Shown: one piece after another, positions 23,829 to 31,134 of the stretch
Position numbering within the stretch: the stretch's first letter is position 1
Layout of the letters: the number at the start of each line of letters is the position of its first letter
From: Bacteroidales bacterium
GTDB lineage: Bacteria > Bacteroidota > Bacteroidia > Bacteroidales > UBA932
Assembly (NCBI GenBank): GCA_017544265.1
Contig: JAFYEM010000012.1
Location: 1-39,624, forward strand
Direction: 5' to 3'
DNA length: 39,624 nt
Translations under genes and position numbers: made by a program
The notes under the pieces: generated by a model
The model's database searches: none
The model's input: the letters and a program-made list of their open reading frames with translations, nothing else
What the model was told of the DNA's origin: nothing

Positions 23829-24755
23829 ATGAAAAAGCTTTTATCCTTATGTATCGGCGCTGCGCTTCTGTGCTTTCTTGCAGGGTGCAACAAAGCTAAG
23901 GAGCCGTCCCCGGAGATTATCCCGGATTCTGCCAGCGCCGCTTATTTCAATTCAGGAGTAGATGTCCCTGCCTCAGGGCAGGAGTTCTCGGTCAAGTTCT
24001 CCAGCTCACTTGCATGGGAGGCTACTTCCGATGTCAAATGGCTGACAGTTTCTCCCGGGTCTGACGAGGGGGGAGAGGTCTCCGTGACCGTTAAAGCGGA
24101 TTCAAATCCCGATCTTGCAAAGCGTTCCGGCCATGTGTTCTTCACCAGCGGAGACGTTTCGAAGAGTGTCGAGGTGCGTCAGGCCGCCCGTGAAAAGGTC
24201 GTGGTCCAGTCCGTCACGATAGACGGTGACAAGGAAATTACGCTTGCGGAAAAGGCCAGCGTAAAACTCACTTACACTATCAAACCTAAGGGCGCCGACT
24301 GGAAGACTGCAAGCTGGTCAAGCAGCAGCCCGGAGAACGCTACGGTCTCCCAGGAAGGTCTGGTGACAGCAGTAAAGGAAGGCTCCGCCGTCATAACCAT
24401 TGATGTGGACGGGAAGACCGACCAGGTCACCGTCACCATTCCTCACACCCATGTCGCAGTTACCAGCGTTACACTCAATAAGGAAAGCCTTTCTCTCGAG
24501 GCCACAGTGGGATCATTCCTTCTGGAGGCTACTGTACTTCCCGAAAATGCGGATTATGACGGCGTCGTCTGGTCTGTCTCTCCGGAGGGCATCGCAAGCG
24601 TAGAGAACGGGCTTGTCAAAGCTCTTAAAGAAGGCGTCGCCGTAGTTACCGCAACTGCCGGAGAAGGCAGCGCGACATGTACGGTGACCGTTACGCCTTA
24701 TCAGAACAATGCTGGTGAGGACCTGAATGATCCTATCGACATAAAACCCTGGTAA
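23829..24755 (+). CDS. Lipoprotein with BACON and two Big_2 Ig-like domains
   Basis: 308 residues. Signal peptide with lipobox LAGC (Cys20). A BACON domain ~38-118 (FSVKFSSSLAWEATSDVKWLTVSP... VEVRQA) is followed by two bacterial Ig-like (Big_2) domains ~125-205 and ~212-292, each with the pattern SVTxxxxxxxL... TASWSSSSPENATVSQEGLVTAVKEGSAVIT. No catalytic domain is present. BACON and Ig-like domains act as spacers or binders in surface glycan-utilisation proteins, so this is probably an accessory surface protein of the locus. The C-terminus ends EDLNDPIDIKPW, a short acidic tail with terminal tryptophan, faintly like the tail of the 48-aa small protein upstream. Spacing of 23 bases from the sialidase stop indicates the same operon. 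Confidence 0.85.
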   Translation: MKKLLSLCIGAALLCFLAGCNKAKEPSPEIIPDSASAAYFNSGVDVPASGQEFSVKFSSSLAWEATSDVKWLTVSPGSDEGGEVSVTVKADSNPDLAKRSGHVFFTSGDVSKSVEVRQAAREKVVVQSVTIDGDKEITLAEKASVKLTYTIKPKGADWKTASWSSSSPENATVSQEGLVTAVKEGSAVITIDVDGKTDQVTVTIPHTHVAVTSVTLNKESLSLEATVGSFLLEATVLPENADYDGVVWSVSPEGIASVENGLVKALKEGVAVVTATAGEGSATCTVTVTPYQNNAGEDLNDPIDIKPW

Positions 24756-24776
24756 ACTTCCTAAACGATGACTGAT

Positions 24777-26549
24777 ATGAAAAATTATATTTTCGGAGCC
24801 ATTGCGCTCACCGCAATAATTGCATCAGGCTGCGCCAAGGAAGCTGTGGAAAGCCCCGCCCCTCAATCCCGGGCGGCAAAGGGTACGCCTGTCAGGATCA
24901 GCGCTTCGCTTGATGAGAGTTTCAAGACCGCTTATGCCAATGAAAAGACCTTCTCATGGGTCGATGGCGATCTGGCGGCGCTGGTCGTAATCAAAGATGA
25001 CGACAACACTAAAGATGTCATAACGCTCACGGCAGAAAATGCAAACGGGCCATTTGCGGACCTGGTCGGTGTAATACCCGAAGGGTACTCGGCCTCGGAT
25101 ATGGTATGGTATCCCTATGAGTCTGACTCAGAAGCCTATTATTCCAGCGGCCTCGGAAAAATTACAGACGGAGAGAACATGTATGTCCGGATGTGGGGGA
25201 CAATAGCCCCTGACCTGGACAACCCTATGGCCTCTATTCCGCTTGTGGGAAAGCGCAGGACGGATGTCGGGGACGCTCTGAATTTCTCCTTCCACACAGC
25301 AACAGGAGTGCTTCGCCTGGAGATTGCCAATATCCCCGGTGATGCGTATTTTGTCCAGCTTGACGCCCCTTCCGGAACAGCTCTCAACGGCAATTTCGAG
25401 ATTGCCGGGGACTGCACGATCAATATGTCAGACGTAGTGGGTACCCCCTGGGGACAGAAGTATGTCTATTACACTCCTGCAGCTGACAAGGAGACCAGGG
25501 TATTCTACATACCGGTACCCGTAGGGACTATTCCGGTCGGAACAACTGTCAGCGTAACATCCACGGCCAAAGGCAAAATGCTGCTCGCTACCACGGAGGA
25601 AGAAATCGAAATCGAGGCAAATAACCTCTATCGCCTCCCGAGACTTGTCTATCCTTCCGATGAATGGGTTTCCATGGGCGTCGGTACTTATAAGGACATT
25701 GTCGTCTGGAATAAGCTCGGCCTGACCGGTCCCGCACAGGTCGAGTTCTTCGAGAATCCCTTCTATCCCGGGGTTTATCGTTTCGATAATCCTTATTCTG
25801 ATGCCGAGGGTCTTCCCCAGTTCGAACTGAAGGTGGCCGGCCGCGACGTCACTCTGGGCGCAGAATCGTATAATATTGGAATCCAGCTGACTAACAATTA
25901 CGAGGGGGCCGATTACACCTGGAACGCCGCCCTTTGGGACAATCCTTACGGCTCATCCTGTCAGGGCGTCCTCAAGTTCCAGTCTAACGGCCTTCCGGAA
26001 GTTGTTCAGCTTGCGGTCTGCTACCGTGACCTCGAAGGCATTTTCGTGACAGATTACAACTATGCCTATGAGATCGGCAATGACCGGAACACCCTCGGAG
26101 TGGAAATTGTCTTCCCCGGCTGCGAGGGGTATCCTGCTCCTGACGGCAGTGTCGAAGATGTTATCGGCACTTACTATGTCATGACAGATATCTATTGGGG
26201 ACAGCCTGCCGGCGAAATGGTGATCGAAGCGAGCGACAATCTCGAAAAGGGAAATGTCATGATTACCACCTTCGATGCTCACAAGTGCTCTGTTAGCCCT
26301 CTTTACGGGACCTATTCCGGCGGGGTTCTGAACTTCGGAAAGACGCGTGAATCTGCGGGCCTGTATCTGGACGGTAACGAGGCTGAACACCGTTTTGCAA
26401 ATTATTATGAAGACAATAATCTGGAACTGGATGTCATCAGGAAGGGTGTTCTGTTGAAGAAAGGAGTCTATTACGGGAACATGTACACGCTTGGCACCGA
26501 CAGCGGCTTCGACAGCCTTTGGACCAGCTACAACGCATTCGCCCAGTAA
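24777..26549 (+). CDS. Fimbrillin-like lipoprotein sharing the sialidase accessory module
   Basis: 590 residues from the ATG at 24777 (an upstream in-frame ATG at 24768 adds three residues). Signal peptide with lipobox ASGC. The N-terminal ~290 residues are fimbrillin-like (VRISASLDESFKTAYANEKTFSWVDGDLAALVV, IPLVGKRRTDVG) and align in layout with the sialidase N-terminus. Next comes a copy of the W...YKD..VW...VEF...YRFDNPY module (~296-450), ending NGLPEVVQ..CYR... YEIGND... VEIVFPGCE, almost identical to the end of the third sialidase module. The C-terminal ~140 residues start with a lipocalin-like pattern (GTYYVMTDIYWGQPAGEMVIE). No enzyme signature is seen. Last gene of the operon, followed by a strong terminator. 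Confidence 0.8.
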   Translation: MKNYIFGAIALTAIIASGCAKEAVESPAPQSRAAKGTPVRISASLDESFKTAYANEKTFSWVDGDLAALVVIKDDDNTKDVITLTAENANGPFADLVGVIPEGYSASDMVWYPYESDSEAYYSSGLGKITDGENMYVRMWGTIAPDLDNPMASIPLVGKRRTDVGDALNFSFHTATGVLRLEIANIPGDAYFVQLDAPSGTALNGNFEIAGDCTINMSDVVGTPWGQKYVYYTPAADKETRVFYIPVPVGTIPVGTTVSVTSTAKGKMLLATTEEEIEIEANNLYRLPRLVYPSDEWVSMGVGTYKDIVVWNKLGLTGPAQVEFFENPFYPGVYRFDNPYSDAEGLPQFELKVAGRDVTLGAESYNIGIQLTNNYEGADYTWNAALWDNPYGSSCQGVLKFQSNGLPEVVQLAVCYRDLEGIFVTDYNYAYEIGNDRNTLGVEIVFPGCEGYPAPDGSVEDVIGTYYVMTDIYWGQPAGEMVIEASDNLEKGNVMITTFDAHKCSVSPLYGTYSGGVLNFGKTRESAGLYLDGNEAEHRFANYYEDNNLELDVIRKGVLLKKGVYYGNMYTLGTDSGFDSLWTSYNAFAQ

Positions 26550-26573
26550 GCGCTTCGGATACTGCTAACTGTT

Positions 26574-26612
26574 AAAAAAGACCGGCTCTCTTTCGGGAGC
26601 CGGTCTTTTTTT
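26574..26612. terminator. Strong bidirectional intrinsic terminator
   Basis: GACCGGCTC (26580-26588) pairs with GAGCCGGTC (26597-26605), extended by flanking A6 and T7. It closes the SusC operon (+) and the tyrS operon (-), whose last gene stops at 26619. Confidence 0.92.
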
Positions 26613-26618
26613 GTTTCT

Positions 26619-28022
26619 TTATTCTTCCGGTAGGAACATGGGGTCCCAGGCTGGTAGCATTACCGGTTTCTGCTCCAGGTAGCCAAGAAGGCGTGCTGGG
26701 ACGTATTTCTTTTCAACTACGAGGCGGAACATATATTCATCGAACCACTGGTCGGTCATGATTATATTGCCTTTGTAGCCGAAGGATGCGCCCCAGCTGT
26801 TCTCTACCATCCATTTCACAGGCTTGCCGTCCCGTATGTCCACGGCAATGAGTGTCATGGCGTGGGACGAGCCGCTGGCGTATGTGCTTATCCTCTCCTT
26901 CTTGTCCATGCCGAAGCTCACTCCGAGAAGGGACTCATAGTCAAAGTTGTTGAGATCTCCGACGCCGGTCTTGCGGTTCAGGAACTTTCCTACGTCGCAG
27001 GAGAAGTACATCGCCGTATCGTCCTTGATGGATGCGATTGCCATTTCCTTGATGTCCTCCATAGGGAGGTTCAGATAGACCCAGTTGTGTCCGTCATAGA
27101 CATGTCGGTCGTACTGGATTTCATAGACCTTGTAATATTCGCGGCAGGGGTCGTTCATAAGCATTACGTAGCCGCCTTCGAGGTCCGCTCCGACGAATTC
27201 CCTGTAGAAGGACAGGGGAGTATAAGTTTTGCTGCTGACGAATTCGCCCTTGGAGTCGTAGCGGGTCCATTCAAACTCTGCCGGGGGCACGCCGAGGCAG
27301 ATTGCGAGGACATGGTAGATATCCTTGAGCTGCGACTTCTTCATATCCTGAAGCTTCCCCTCGAGTTCTGCTTCCGCCTTCTTGCCGCGGCCCTTGAAAG
27401 CTGCGGCGGCTTCCCTCAGGCGGAGGCCGTCTTCGCGCAGGAGCGTGGAGATATGGGTGCGCATCTGCGAAGTGTTGTTTGAGCAGTAAGTCTCAGGCAT
27501 GGCCTCTGAAGGGACAAGGCCGTATTTTGTCACAAGATTCGACACTCCGGTGAACTGTCCTCCGTCGCCGATAGGGTGCTTGAAGAACCAGTCCACAGTG
27601 CGGTCGTCCATGGGCAGGTCCCTGGTGTCTATGATACCCTGGAGGAAGAGATTGGCCTTCTCCAGCTGATCGTAGAAGAAAAGGTAGTTCTGGGAGAAGG
27701 TGAACTCGCCCAGGTTGTGAGTAGAAATCATTTTGGCCCTCAGTACGTTGAGGCCCGTGAACGCCCAGCATCGGCCGGAGGATTTCTGGTCCGTGCGGCC
27801 CTTGGTCTTTACCTTGTCCGAAAAATGAGTGTCTATCATCACCTGGTCGCTGCGTGTGGCCAGGTTGGAGATGGGTGCGGAATTCAGGGCGTTGTGCAGA
27901 GCCTTGTCGGAGGCGCTGCCGCTGTAGCCCCGGGAGATTTCGGCGAGTACTTCGGGGCTCAGGCCCTGAGCCCAGCCGAGGGCAGGTATGGCCAGCAGTG
28001 CTGCAAGCAGTAGTCTTTTCAT
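26619..28022 (-). CDS. Exported C1 family aminopeptidase (bleomycin hydrolase/PepC-like)
   Basis: 467 residues with a signal peptide (1-18, ALGWAQ). Papain-fold peptidase of the bleomycin hydrolase (C1B) type: nucleophile Cys85 in SSGRCWAF, His387 in GSSHAMTL, Asn408 in VENSWGA, and the preceding Gln79 in TDQKSSG. The long insertions between Cys and His fit bleomycin hydrolase/aminopeptidase C, a hexameric aminopeptidase normally in the cytoplasm; the signal peptide here places it in the periplasm or outside, as is common in Bacteroidales. It would trim peptides made by endopeptidases. Six bases separate it from the permease gene, so it ends the tyrS-rbfA-permease transcript. Ends at the shared terminator. 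Confidence 0.9.
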   Translation of the reverse strand: MKRLLLAALLAIPALGWAQGLSPEVLAEISRGYSGSASDKALHNALNSAPISNLATRSDQVMIDTHFSDKVKTKGRTDQKSSGRCWAFTGLNVLRAKMISTHNLGEFTFSQNYLFFYDQLEKANLFLQGIIDTRDLPMDDRTVDWFFKHPIGDGGQFTGVSNLVTKYGLVPSEAMPETYCSNNTSQMRTHISTLLREDGLRLREAAAAFKGRGKKAEAELEGKLQDMKKSQLKDIYHVLAICLGVPPAEFEWTRYDSKGEFVSSKTYTPLSFYREFVGADLEGGYVMLMNDPCREYYKVYEIQYDRHVYDGHNWVYLNLPMEDIKEMAIASIKDDTAMYFSCDVGKFLNRKTGVGDLNNFDYESLLGVSFGMDKKERISTYASGSSHAMTLIAVDIRDGKPVKWMVENSWGASFGYKGNIIMTDQWFDEYMFRLVVEKKYVPARLLGYLEQKPVMLPAWDPMFLPEE

Positions 28023-28028
28023 ATTAAA

Positions 28029-29234
28029 TCATTTTATGCTTCTGACGGGGATAAAGGATATGATGTAACCTATGACTGTGACTCCTGCGACTGTCCACAG
28101 CAGGTCTGAGGCGCGCAGTGCAACAGGGTAGTGGTCGATCAGGTAATTGCCCGGCATTTTTATAAATCCGAAGTGCTGCTGCAGCAGCACCAGCGCGATG
28201 CCGGCGACAAGGCCGGCCGCAAGTCCGATGAGGGTCACAAGGTATCCTTCCAGCCGGAAGATTCTGCGGAGCATGGACCTGGGCGCGCCGAGACTGTGCA
28301 GAATGTCTATGTCGCCGCTCTTTTCTATAATAAGCATGGTCTGGCTGCTGAGAACATTGAAAGCGATGATAATGATGATGAATATCAGGATCATGTATAT
28401 CGCCAGTTTCTCATAGCGCATCATGCGGTAGATGGAGTCGTTGAGACTGCGGCGGTCGCGGAGGATGAATCCGTCTCCGAGAGTTTCCCGAAGCCTTTTC
28501 TCCAGTGCCTTCATTTCCCTTTTGGATAGTCCTTCTGCAGCTCTTATTTCCACTGCACTGACTTCTTCGTCGTATTCAAACAGTTCCCTGAGGGTCTCCA
28601 GAGGGAGAATCACAAGGCTCGCATCCACATCGGCGCCGGCGGTGAAGAGTCCCGAAGGGCGGGCCTTCACACTGTGAACCGAGCCGAGCGGATTGGCTGG
28701 GGATATATTTCCGGAACGGGTGGGATAATAAATTTCCAGGGGAGTGAGAAAGGCCGGATTTGCTCCGAGTGACCAGGCCAGCGCGGCTCCCATTACCACT
28801 CGCGGCACTCCGTCGCTGTGAAGCTGGAACTGTCCGTTTATGACATGGGCGGCGATGGGGGCTTCGTCCTCATAGACAGAATCCACGCCCTTGGCTTTAG
28901 CGAGCGACTGCTTGCCGTTGTAACTCAGGAAAACATTGTCTTCCAGCACTGAACACATGGTCGCTACGGAGCTGTCGTCATAGATTTTGGAGAAAACCGC
29001 CTCGTCTGGGAGAAATGCTTTCCCTTCCCTGGGGAGGATTTTGAAGTCTGGGTCGAGGTCGGTGAGGGAGGCATCGACAATCTTGTTGAAGCCGTTGAAA
29101 ACAGACATTATCACCACGAGCGCTGCCGTCCCCACCGCCATTCCGATCATGGAAATCAGTGTGATGACGTTGATTACATTGTGCGATTTTTTCGCAAACA
29201 AATATCTCAACGCTATTTTCAGTGAAATGTCCAT
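28029..29234 (-). CDS. LolC/LolE-family ABC transporter permease (FtsX-like)
   Basis: 401 residues. The start MDISLKIALRYLFAKKSHNVIN, with one TM segment (~25-48), a large periplasmic MacB-like domain (~50-270) and three C-terminal TM segments (LAIYMILIFIIIIIAFNVLSS; LVTLIGLAAGLVAGIALVLL; LLWTVAGVTVIGYIISFIPV) is the four-TM layout of lipoprotein-releasing permeases. The role would be extraction of outer-membrane lipoproteins from the inner membrane, which suits a genome section this rich in lipoproteins, but substrate is inferred. An open frame continues 50 codons upstream through the hairpin element; that part is not credible protein. The matching ATPase (LolD) is not in the window. Confidence 0.9.
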   Translation of the reverse strand: MDISLKIALRYLFAKKSHNVINVITLISMIGMAVGTAALVVIMSVFNGFNKIVDASLTDLDPDFKILPREGKAFLPDEAVFSKIYDDSSVATMCSVLEDNVFLSYNGKQSLAKAKGVDSVYEDEAPIAAHVINGQFQLHSDGVPRVVMGAALAWSLGANPAFLTPLEIYYPTRSGNISPANPLGSVHSVKARPSGLFTAGADVDASLVILPLETLRELFEYDEEVSAVEIRAAEGLSKREMKALEKRLRETLGDGFILRDRRSLNDSIYRMMRYEKLAIYMILIFIIIIIAFNVLSSQTMLIIEKSGDIDILHSLGAPRSMLRRIFRLEGYLVTLIGLAAGLVAGIALVLLQQHFGFIKMPGNYLIDHYPVALRASDLLWTVAGVTVIGYIISFIPVRSIK

Positions 29235-29246
29235 TCTTTTGTTTTT

Positions 29247-29401
29247 AAAATAACTGTTACGTTTTTCCACCTTCGGTCCTTCGGACCTCGTCCCTCCCAA
29301 CTTCGTTGGGCCCCTCCCGTTCATTGCGGGGTCCCCGAAAATTTTTAATTTTTGGGGTGTCCGTCGCGGGCGGCCACGTTCCAAAACGTGACAGTTATTT
29401 T
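29247..29401. repeat. 155-bp hairpin-rich element with 19-bp terminal inverted repeats
   Basis: Outer arms at 29247-29265 and 29383-29401 match in 18 of 19 positions (AAAATAACTGT.ACGTTTT). Inside are four local hairpins: 29275-29287 (GGTCC/GGACC), 29296-29310 (CCCAAC/GTTGGG, loop TTC), 29316-29330 (CCCG/CGGG) and 29333-29357 (CCCCGAAAATT/AATTTTTGGGG, loop TTT). The right arm contains the rbfA stop codon. No ORF of its own. In the rbfA-permease transcript it would fold into a closed multibranch structure. Could be a MITE-like or REP-like insertion or a structured intercistronic RNA. Confidence 0.75.
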
Positions 29402-29742
29402 TTCAATAGCTCGTCAATATGGGCGGCGTAGTCGAGGGAGGTGTCCAGCACGAAGATGAGTTCGGGGATGATGCGTAGCTGGCGCCCCATACGATGGCCA
29501 AGTTCGCCGCGGAGGACCTTTATGTCGGCCTCCAGCAGCCCCATGACCGCGTCCTGCTTCTCCGAGGGAAAGATGCTCACATAGACCTTTGCCACGCTCA
29601 GGTCCGGACTGATACGGACTTCGCTCACAGTGACAAGGGCGCCGCCATAGACTGCCATACCCCTGCCGCGGATAATCTCGGCAAGGGATTTCTGTATTTC
29701 GCGGGCAACCTTAAGCTGCCTCGTGGATGCGGGTTTTTCCAT
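29395..29742 (-). CDS. rbfA: Ribosome-binding factor A
   Basis: 115 residues, the full length of RbfA. Landmarks: N-terminal helix RQLKVAREIQKSLAEII, VTVSEVRISPDLSVAKVYVSIFP and the C-terminal RIIPELIFVLDTSLDYAAHIDELL (P-x-L-x-F-x-x-D). RbfA is a KH-like protein needed for 16S rRNA processing and 30S maturation. Its ATG overlaps the tyrS stop by one base (TAATG), so it is translationally coupled. The last codons and stop fall within the right arm of the 155-bp inverted repeat element. Confidence 0.93.
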   Translation of the reverse strand: MEKPASTRQLKVAREIQKSLAEIIRGRGMAVYGGALVTVSEVRISPDLSVAKVYVSIFPSEKQDAVMGLLEADIKVLRGELGHRMGRQLRIIPELIFVLDTSLDYAAHIDELLKK

Positions 29743-31028
29743 TAGACAATATTGATTATGAAGTAATTTTTCTTGCCTTTCTGGGCGAGGATATAGTGGT
29801 CGTTGACGATGTCGTCGGCGGTGATGCTGCGGTCGATGGAGGTGACCTTATCCTTGTTTATGGACACGCCGCCGCCCTGGATCATCTTGCGGGCTTCGCC
29901 CTTGGAGGGGAAGACAGTAGTGTTCACGGCAAGCAGGTCCATCACTCCGAGAGGGAGGTCCGCTCTGGAAACCGTGAACGAGGGTACGTCGTTGAAGACC
30001 GCGCGGAAGGTCCTTTCATCAAGGGCGCGAAGGGCCTCGGAATTGCCTCCGAAAAGCATCTTGGAGGCCTCGACAGCCTTGTTGTAAGCCTCTTCGGAGT
30101 GGCACATAATGGTGACTTCGCGGGCGAGTACTCTCTGGAGTTCCCTTGCTCCCGGGTTCTCGCGGTGAGCTGCGATGAGGGTTTCGATTTCCTCCCTGGG
30201 GAGCATGGTGAAGATCTTGATATACCGTTCAGCATCCTCGTCGGATACATTCAGCCAGAACTGGTAGAACTCGTAAGGGGAAGTCCTTTCAGGATCCAGC
30301 CAGACATTGCCCTTCTCGGTCTTTCCGAACTTCGTGCCGTCGGACTTGCGGATAAGGGGGCAGGTGAGCGCGAAGGCTTCTCCGCCGTCTATCCTGCGTA
30401 TTAGTTCGGTGCCGGTGGTGATGTTTCCCCACTGGTCGCTGCCGCCGAGCTGCAGGATGCAGCCGCGGTTCTTCCACAGCCAGTAGAAATCGTAGCCCTG
30501 CATCAGCTGATAGCTGAATTCCGTGAAGGACATACCCTCGGACGACTCCCTTGAAAGGCGTTTCTTGACAGAGTCCTTTGCCATCATGTAATTGACGGTG
30601 ATGTGCTTTCCTATGTCGCGTATGAAGTTGATGAAAGTATAGTCTTTCATCCAGTCGTAGTTGTTTACGAGTTCGGCCTTGTTCGGGGCGTCGAAATCGA
30701 AGTCCAGGAAGCGGGAGAGCTGGGCCTTGAGAGCTGCCACATTGTGATTGAGCGTCTGTTCGTCCAGAAGGTTCCTTTCGGCGGATTTCATGGAAGGGTC
30801 TCCGACCATCCCGGTTGCGCCGCCTACCAGGGCGAAGGGTTTGTGCCCGCAGTTCTGGAAGTGCTTGAGAATCATTACGCTCACCAGATGCCCGATATGC
30901 AGCGAATCCGCTGTGGGGTCTATCCCGACGTATGCGGCCTGGGGGCCTTCCATAAGTTTCTCTTCAGTTCCGGGCATAATGTCCTGGATCATTCCTCTCC
31001 AGCGGAGCTCTTCAACAAAGTTTTTCAT
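29742..31028 (-). CDS. tyrS: Tyrosyl-tRNA synthetase
   Basis: 428 residues, class I synthetase of the bacterial TyrRS type. HIGH motif is exact at 44-47 (LHIGHL); the KMSKS equivalent is KFGKT at 233-237 ([12 protein letters not shown]), normal for bacterial TyrRS. Tyrosine-pocket segments are present ([35 protein letters not shown]) as is a C-terminal S4 RNA-binding domain ([14 protein letters not shown]). It charges tRNA-Tyr. First gene of the leftward operon; a -7 box lies at 31067-31074. No T-box-like leader is visible in the short upstream gap. Confidence 0.96.
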   Translation of the reverse strand: MKNFVEELRWRGMIQDIMPGTEEKLMEGPQAAYVGIDPTADSLHIGHLVSVMILKHFQNCGHKPFALVGGATGMVGDPSMKSAERNLLDEQTLNHNVAALKAQLSRFLDFDFDAPNKAELVNNYDWMKDYTFINFIRDIGKHITVNYMMAKDSVKKRLSRESSEGMSFTEFSYQLMQGYDFYWLWKNRGCILQLGGSDQWGNITTGTELIRRIDGGEAFALTCPLIRKSDGTKFGKTEKGNVWLDPERTSPYEFYQFWLNVSDEDAERYIKIFTMLPREEIETLIAAHRENPGARELQRVLAREVTIMCHSEEAYNKAVEASKMLFGGNSEALRALDERTFRAVFNDVPSFTVSRADLPLGVMDLLAVNTTVFPSKGEARKMIQGGGVSINKDKVTSIDRSITADDIVNDHYILAQKGKKNYFIINIV

Positions 31029-31066
31029 TATTATAAACTTGCTTATATTATATCATTAACAATCTA

Positions 31067-31074
31067 CAAAAATA
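31067..31074 (-). promoter_or_regulatory. Candidate -7 box for the tyrS operon
   Basis: The minus strand reads TATTTTTG (TAnnTTTG), 38 bases before the tyrS ATG. The -33 element is not clear. Confidence 0.4.
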
Positions 31075-31134
31075 CAAAATAATTTGCGATTGTGCCGTAA
31101 AGTGAGTTTCTTTGTGAAGGAAAACCTGAACCTT

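Noticed and set aside
29235-29384. N-terminal 50-codon extension of the Lol-like permease.
   Set aside because: It is translated from the hairpin element, is Arg/Pro/Gly-rich and precedes the conserved membrane-protein start at 29234.
31029-31134. T-box or tyrosine riboswitch upstream of tyrS.
   Set aside because: The gap is short and AT-rich with no specifier-like stem, and T-boxes are not typical of Bacteroidetes.
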